Shown: in pieces, positions 6,107 to 8,512 of the stretch
Layout: each line of letters begins with the position of its first letter
Position numbering within the stretch: the stretch's first letter is position 1
Assembly: GCA_044370935.1 (NCBI GenBank)
Contig: JBILUQ010000166.1
Coordinates: 1-8,512, forward strand
From: Chth-196 sp044370935
Lineage (GTDB): Bacteria; Verrucomicrobiota; Verrucomicrobiia; Chthoniobacterales; Chthoniobacteraceae
Direction of reading: 5' to 3'
DNA: 8,512 nucleotides
Program-made: the position numbers and the translations under genes
The notes under the pieces: model-generated
Database searches by the model: none
Told to the model about the DNA's origin: nothing
What the model saw: the letters and a program-made list of their open reading frames with translations, nothing else

Positions 6107-6584
6107 GAGCGAGCGATGGATGAGGAGTTGTCGGCGGGTCTGGCACAGCAGGATTTTCGCTCCTCCAATTTTCCGGTTGTTCAACTTTCTGAGGCGATTT
6201 GGTAGCGGTGCAATCTGAATAGTCGGTGAATCCGGACGTTTAAGGTGACACAATGTGCGCCATCGGCAAAGTCTGTTTGCCCTTGCTACGGTTAAAGGCC
6301 CAAAAAAGGGTGAGTTTTATTTCGAAAATCCATGCGAATCGTGCACCTTCGATTCCTCTGACACCAGCCCTTGCCCAGCTTCTGCCGCTTCGTAACGGAC
6401 TTGGGAATGGGAAGCGGCCCCCGGGCGGGAAATCCGTTGGAGTAGTTTTGGGGGATTGACGGGTTGCGGGGTTATGCAGAGTTTTGCGCTAAATCGGGCG
6501 ACCTGGCCGCCTGGAGATTGTGTTTCGCCTTGCCTGAGAGCGTCTGGCGCGATGGAACATGGTTGACTGTAGGCAGCGGGCTTG

Positions 6585-6597
6585 GGAGGGAAGGGGG
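6585..6597 (+). promoter_or_regulatory. Strong Shine-Dalgarno deciding the MBL-fold gene start
   Basis: GGAGG at 6585-6589 lies eight bases before ATG 6598 in a purine-only stretch (6584-6597). It favours ATG 6598 over the in-frame ATG at 6559, which has no such signal and would add 13 residues not typical of the family. Confidence 0.8.
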
Positions 6598-7209
6598 ATG
6601 ACACTCCAAGTAGACACTTTTACCGGCGGACTGTTTGAAACGAATTGCTTCTTTCTTCCATCCGCCAGGCTTTTGATTGACGCCCCTGAAGGGGCCGCTG
6701 ACTGGCTCCGGCAGAAGGGTTACTCAGTCGCGGGATTGCTTTTGACTCACGGACACATTGACCATGTCTGGGATGCCGCTCGAATCCAGAGGGAGCACGG
6801 GTGCAGGGTTTTTTACCACCCAGACACCTGGCAGATGGTCAGCGACCCGTCCTTTTTCAAAAGGTACGGGCTCGCATGGGAGGTGGAGCCGATCAGTGCG
6901 GGGGTGGAGGTTAGGGCCTTGGACTCGTGGAAAACGGATGGGCTGGAGTTTCAAATTTTGGAGGTTCCCGGGCACTGTCCCGGTTCGCTTTGTTTTTTGG
7001 AAAAAAGCGAACGCATCCTTTTTGGCGGGGATGTTCTTTTCGCGGGCGGCGTGGGCCGGTGGGACTTGCCTGGAGGTGACCGTAACCTGCTCTTGGGCGG
7101 TATCCGTGATAAGCTTTTGGCGCTGGGGGATGATGTCCGGGTATTCCCGGGCCATGGGCCTGTGACGACCATTGGCAGGGAGCGCTCGAGCAACCCCTAT
7201 TTACAGTGA
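6598..7209 (+). CDS. MBL-fold hydrolase, YcbL/glyoxalase II-like
   Basis: The 203-residue product is a complete metallo-beta-lactamase-fold enzyme. Residue numbers are from ATG 6598. The metal-binding motif THGHIDH (50-56) gives His51, His53, Asp55 and His56; further ligands are His126 in VPGHCPGS, Asp145 in FGGDVLF and His186 in FPGHGP. GRWDLPGGD (153-161) and the end GPVTTIGRERSSNPYL match the YcbL type, a short hydroxyacylglutathione hydrolase-like family lacking the C-terminal helical domain of classical GloB. The likely reaction is hydrolysis of a thioester such as S-lactoylglutathione, but substrates of this group vary and the organism's thiol is unknown. It is cytoplasmic, with no signal peptide. 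It precedes rmuC by 154 bases on the same strand; the gap makes cotranscription uncertain. Fold and metal site are sure, substrate is not. Confidence 0.93.
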   Translation: MTLQVDTFTGGLFETNCFFLPSARLLIDAPEGAADWLRQKGYSVAGLLLTHGHIDHVWDAARIQREHGCRVFYHPDTWQMVSDPSFFKRYGLAWEVEPISAGVEVRALDSWKTDGLEFQILEVPGHCPGSLCFLEKSERILFGGDVLFAGGVGRWDLPGGDRNLLLGGIRDKLLALGDDVRVFPGHGPVTTIGRERSSNPYLQ

Positions 7210-7213
7210 CACG

Positions 7214-7274
7214 AGTCCCTGGCGGGGTGAGTTTTCGCGGGCCATGAGTGTTCCGAAAGTAATGCCTAGGGACT
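7214..7274 (+). other. Imperfect inverted repeat between the MBL-fold gene and rmuC
   Basis: AGTCCCT (7214-7220) and AGGGACT (7268-7274) pair perfectly over seven bases and extend imperfectly inward, but the loop is 47 bases and no T-run follows, so a terminator is not convincing. The rest of the gap up to 7363 shows no gene and no clear promoter. Confidence 0.2.
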
Positions 7275-7363
7275 GTGCCTGAATATTTTCTGCTGGCTAG
7301 GGGGCATGGTGGGTTGTTTTGAAGTGGGCCTTGGGTAAGTGTTGTTTGGTACCTGATTTTCTT

Positions 7364-8512
7364 ATGACCACTCGCTTTCTACTGGGATATGTTGGAGTAG
7401 GTATTGTCGCATTTTTGATCGGGGCGGCGTTGGTGTGGACGTGGGCGAGGCAGGCCATTGAGTTGGCGCGTATGAATTCCAAGGCGGAGGCGGGTAGTGA
7501 GCGGGAGGAGGAGGTGCGTGAGCTGAGCGTGCGCCTCGCGGCGAGCGAACAGCGGGGTTTGATTTTCGAGGAAGCCAAACAGCGCATGGAAGATGCTTTC
7601 CGCGCGCTTTCCGCCGAAGCTTTGCGCGCGAACAATCAGACCTTTTTGGAAATTGCTCAGGAACGGATGGCTCGCACCGCAGATGGCGCAAAGGCGGAGT
7701 TGGATGCCAGAGAGCGGTCGATTTCGAACCTAGTCGGACCGCTGAAGGAAAAACTCGCGGCGGTGGACTTGAAGATTGGCGAGCTCGAGAAAAACAGAGT
7801 CGGAGCTTACGAGGGGCTGCGTTCGCTGATGGGAGCAATGGATGAATCCCAGAGGGCTCTGAGGATGGAGACCGCGAACTTAGTCAAGGCGTTGCAGTCT
7901 CCGGTGGTTCGCGGTCGGTGGGGGGAAATTCAACTTCGCCGCGTAGTCGAACTTTCGGGTATGCTCGCTCATTGCGATTTTGTCGAACAAGAGTCAGTCG
8001 AGACCGCTGATGGACGCATGCGGCCTGATATGCGTGTCATTCTTCCGGGCGGGAACAATGTTGTGGTAGACTCGAAAGTCCCACTGATGGGGTATCTCGA
8101 GGCCGTCCAAAGCACCGAGCAGAGTAAGCGTCGCGAGCTGATGGCCCGGCACGCCTCCCAAGTGCGAACCCACGTGGATCAGCTCTCTAAAAAAGCGTAC
8201 TGGGAGCAATTTGAGTCCGCTCCTGAATTTGTTGTTTTGTTCCTACCTGGAGAAGTCTTCTTTAGCGCGGCACTTGAGGAGGATCCGGAGTTGATTAGTT
8301 ATGCTGCTGAGAAGCGCGTAATTCTAGCGAGTCCGACGACTTTGATTGCCCTGCTGAGAGCGGTGCACTTCGGATGGAGGCAGGAGGCAGTTGCTCGCAA
8401 TGCTGCCGACATAAGCGCGCTAGGTAAAGAGTTGCACAAGCGGCTCGGAGATTTTGCGGGGCATCTGGTTAAACTTGGGGGTAGCTTGGGAAGCGCCGTT
8501 GAACAGTTTAAC
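7364..8512 (+). CDS. rmuC: DNA recombination protein RmuC, 3' end outside window
   Basis: RmuC proteins limit inversions and rearrangements at short inverted repeats in E. coli and are thought to be nucleases. The frame is open from ATG 7364 to the window end, giving 383 residues without a stop, so the C-terminus is missing. Residues 5-26 are a hydrophobic membrane anchor (GYVGVGIVAFLIGAALVW). Residues 30-175 are a long charged, heptad-like coiled coil rich in Glu, Arg, Ala and Gln. The RmuC domain follows: VVRGRWGEIQLRRVVELSGM (181-200), then RPDMRVILPGGN (220-231) and VVVDSKVP (233-240), in which Asp222, Asp236 and Lys238 fit a PD-(D/E)xK-like nuclease core; YWEQFESAPEFVVLFLPGE (279-297) and ASPTTLIALLRAV (322-334) are further family signatures. 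No Shine-Dalgarno precedes the ATG; an in-frame TTG six codons earlier is a less likely start. Identity is sure. Confidence 0.94.
   Translation, partial: MTTRFLLGYVGVGIVAFLIGAALVWTWARQAIELARMNSKAEAGSEREEEVRELSVRLAASEQRGLIFEEAKQRMEDAFRALSAEALRANNQTFLEIAQERMARTADGAKAELDARERSISNLVGPLKEKLAAVDLKIGELEKNRVGAYEGLRSLMGAMDESQRALRMETANLVKALQSPVVRGRWGEIQLRRVVELSGMLAHCDFVEQESVETADGRMRPDMRVILPGGNNVVVDSKVPLMGYLEAVQSTEQSKRRELMARHASQVRTHVDQLSKKAYWEQFESAPEFVVLFLPGEVFFSAALEEDPELISYAAEKRVILASPTTLIALLRAVHFGWRQEAVARNAADISALGKELHKRLGDFAGHLVKLGGSLGSAVEQFN

Larger units (their letters stand above)
6073..6597. other. Long divergent noncoding region between the protease and MBL-fold genes
   Basis: About 525 bases carry no convincing gene: the open frames here lack domain-like composition, signal peptides or ribosome-binding sites. 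It must hold the promoters of both divergent genes. I see two simple hairpins: GGCAAA/TTTGCC (6265-6270 with 6276-6281, loop 5) and GCCGCTTC/GAAGCGGC (6384-6391 with 6411-6418, loop 19), plus AACGGA/TCCGTT (6394-6399 with 6433-6438), which crosses the second. A TTGACG at 6456-6461 resembles a -35 box but has no good -10 partner. No tRNA-like fold was recognised. Confidence 0.5.

Noticed and set aside
6073..6168. 32-residue N-terminal extension of the protease from a TTG
   Set aside because: The added residues are polar and include two Cys and many Arg/Ser, and would sit ahead of a typical signal peptide that begins at ATG 6072.
6317..6604. 95-residue minus-strand open frame in the gap before the MBL-fold gene
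   Set aside because: Composition is patternless, there is no ribosome-binding site, and it overlaps the Shine-Dalgarno and start of the MBL-fold gene.
7362..7838. 158-residue minus-strand open frame
   Set aside because: It lies antisense to the coiled-coil part of rmuC; its Pro/Ser/Arg-rich product is what the complement of a coiled coil gives.

Overview
The window looks like an ordinary stretch of a bacterial chromosome, moderately GC-rich, made mostly of housekeeping genes. It most resembles Verrucomicrobiota, perhaps the Limisphaerales/Pedosphaerales side. I base this on family resemblance, not a search: a secreted NHL-propeller protein, a small stand-alone DEDDy exonuclease, an infC gene apart from rpmI/rplT, weak Shine-Dalgarno use at several starts, and an intergenic palindromic element of a kind I associate with those genomes. 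Phylum confidence is only moderate. I see no tRNA, rRNA, CRISPR array, transposase, phage gene or defence island.

Layout: a leftward block comes first. It holds the start of a secreted beta-propeller gene cut by the left edge (1-494), a strong intrinsic terminator (562-594), infC for translation initiation factor IF-3 (630-1235, probably starting further upstream at a non-AUG codon), a structured intergenic element (1282-1377), a DEDDy RNase H-fold 3'-5' exonuclease (1479-2021), and a thioredoxin/peroxiredoxin-like protein (2046-2651). The last two form a tight pair, 24 bases apart. A divergent gap (2652-2850) separates these from rightward purU, formyltetrahydrofolate deformylase (2851-3705). 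PurU converges on a large leftward gene for a periplasmic tail-specific protease of the Prc/Tsp type (3838-6072). A long divergent noncoding region (6073-6597) follows. Rightward genes are then an MBL-fold hydrolase of the YcbL/glyoxalase II-like type (6598-7209) and rmuC, which runs off the right edge (7364-8512).

The genes do not form one pathway. They cover translation initiation, one-carbon/formate supply, envelope proteolysis, thioester or aldehyde detoxification, DNA maintenance and redox chemistry. Only the thioredoxin-like/exonuclease pair is clearly operon-like.

I found no convincing new system. The points most worth a second look are the 5' region of infC (possible AUU start plus an upstream element with two mutually exclusive folds), IF-3's acidic C-terminal tail, the thioredoxin-exonuclease pairing, and the long noncoding gap upstream of the protease.
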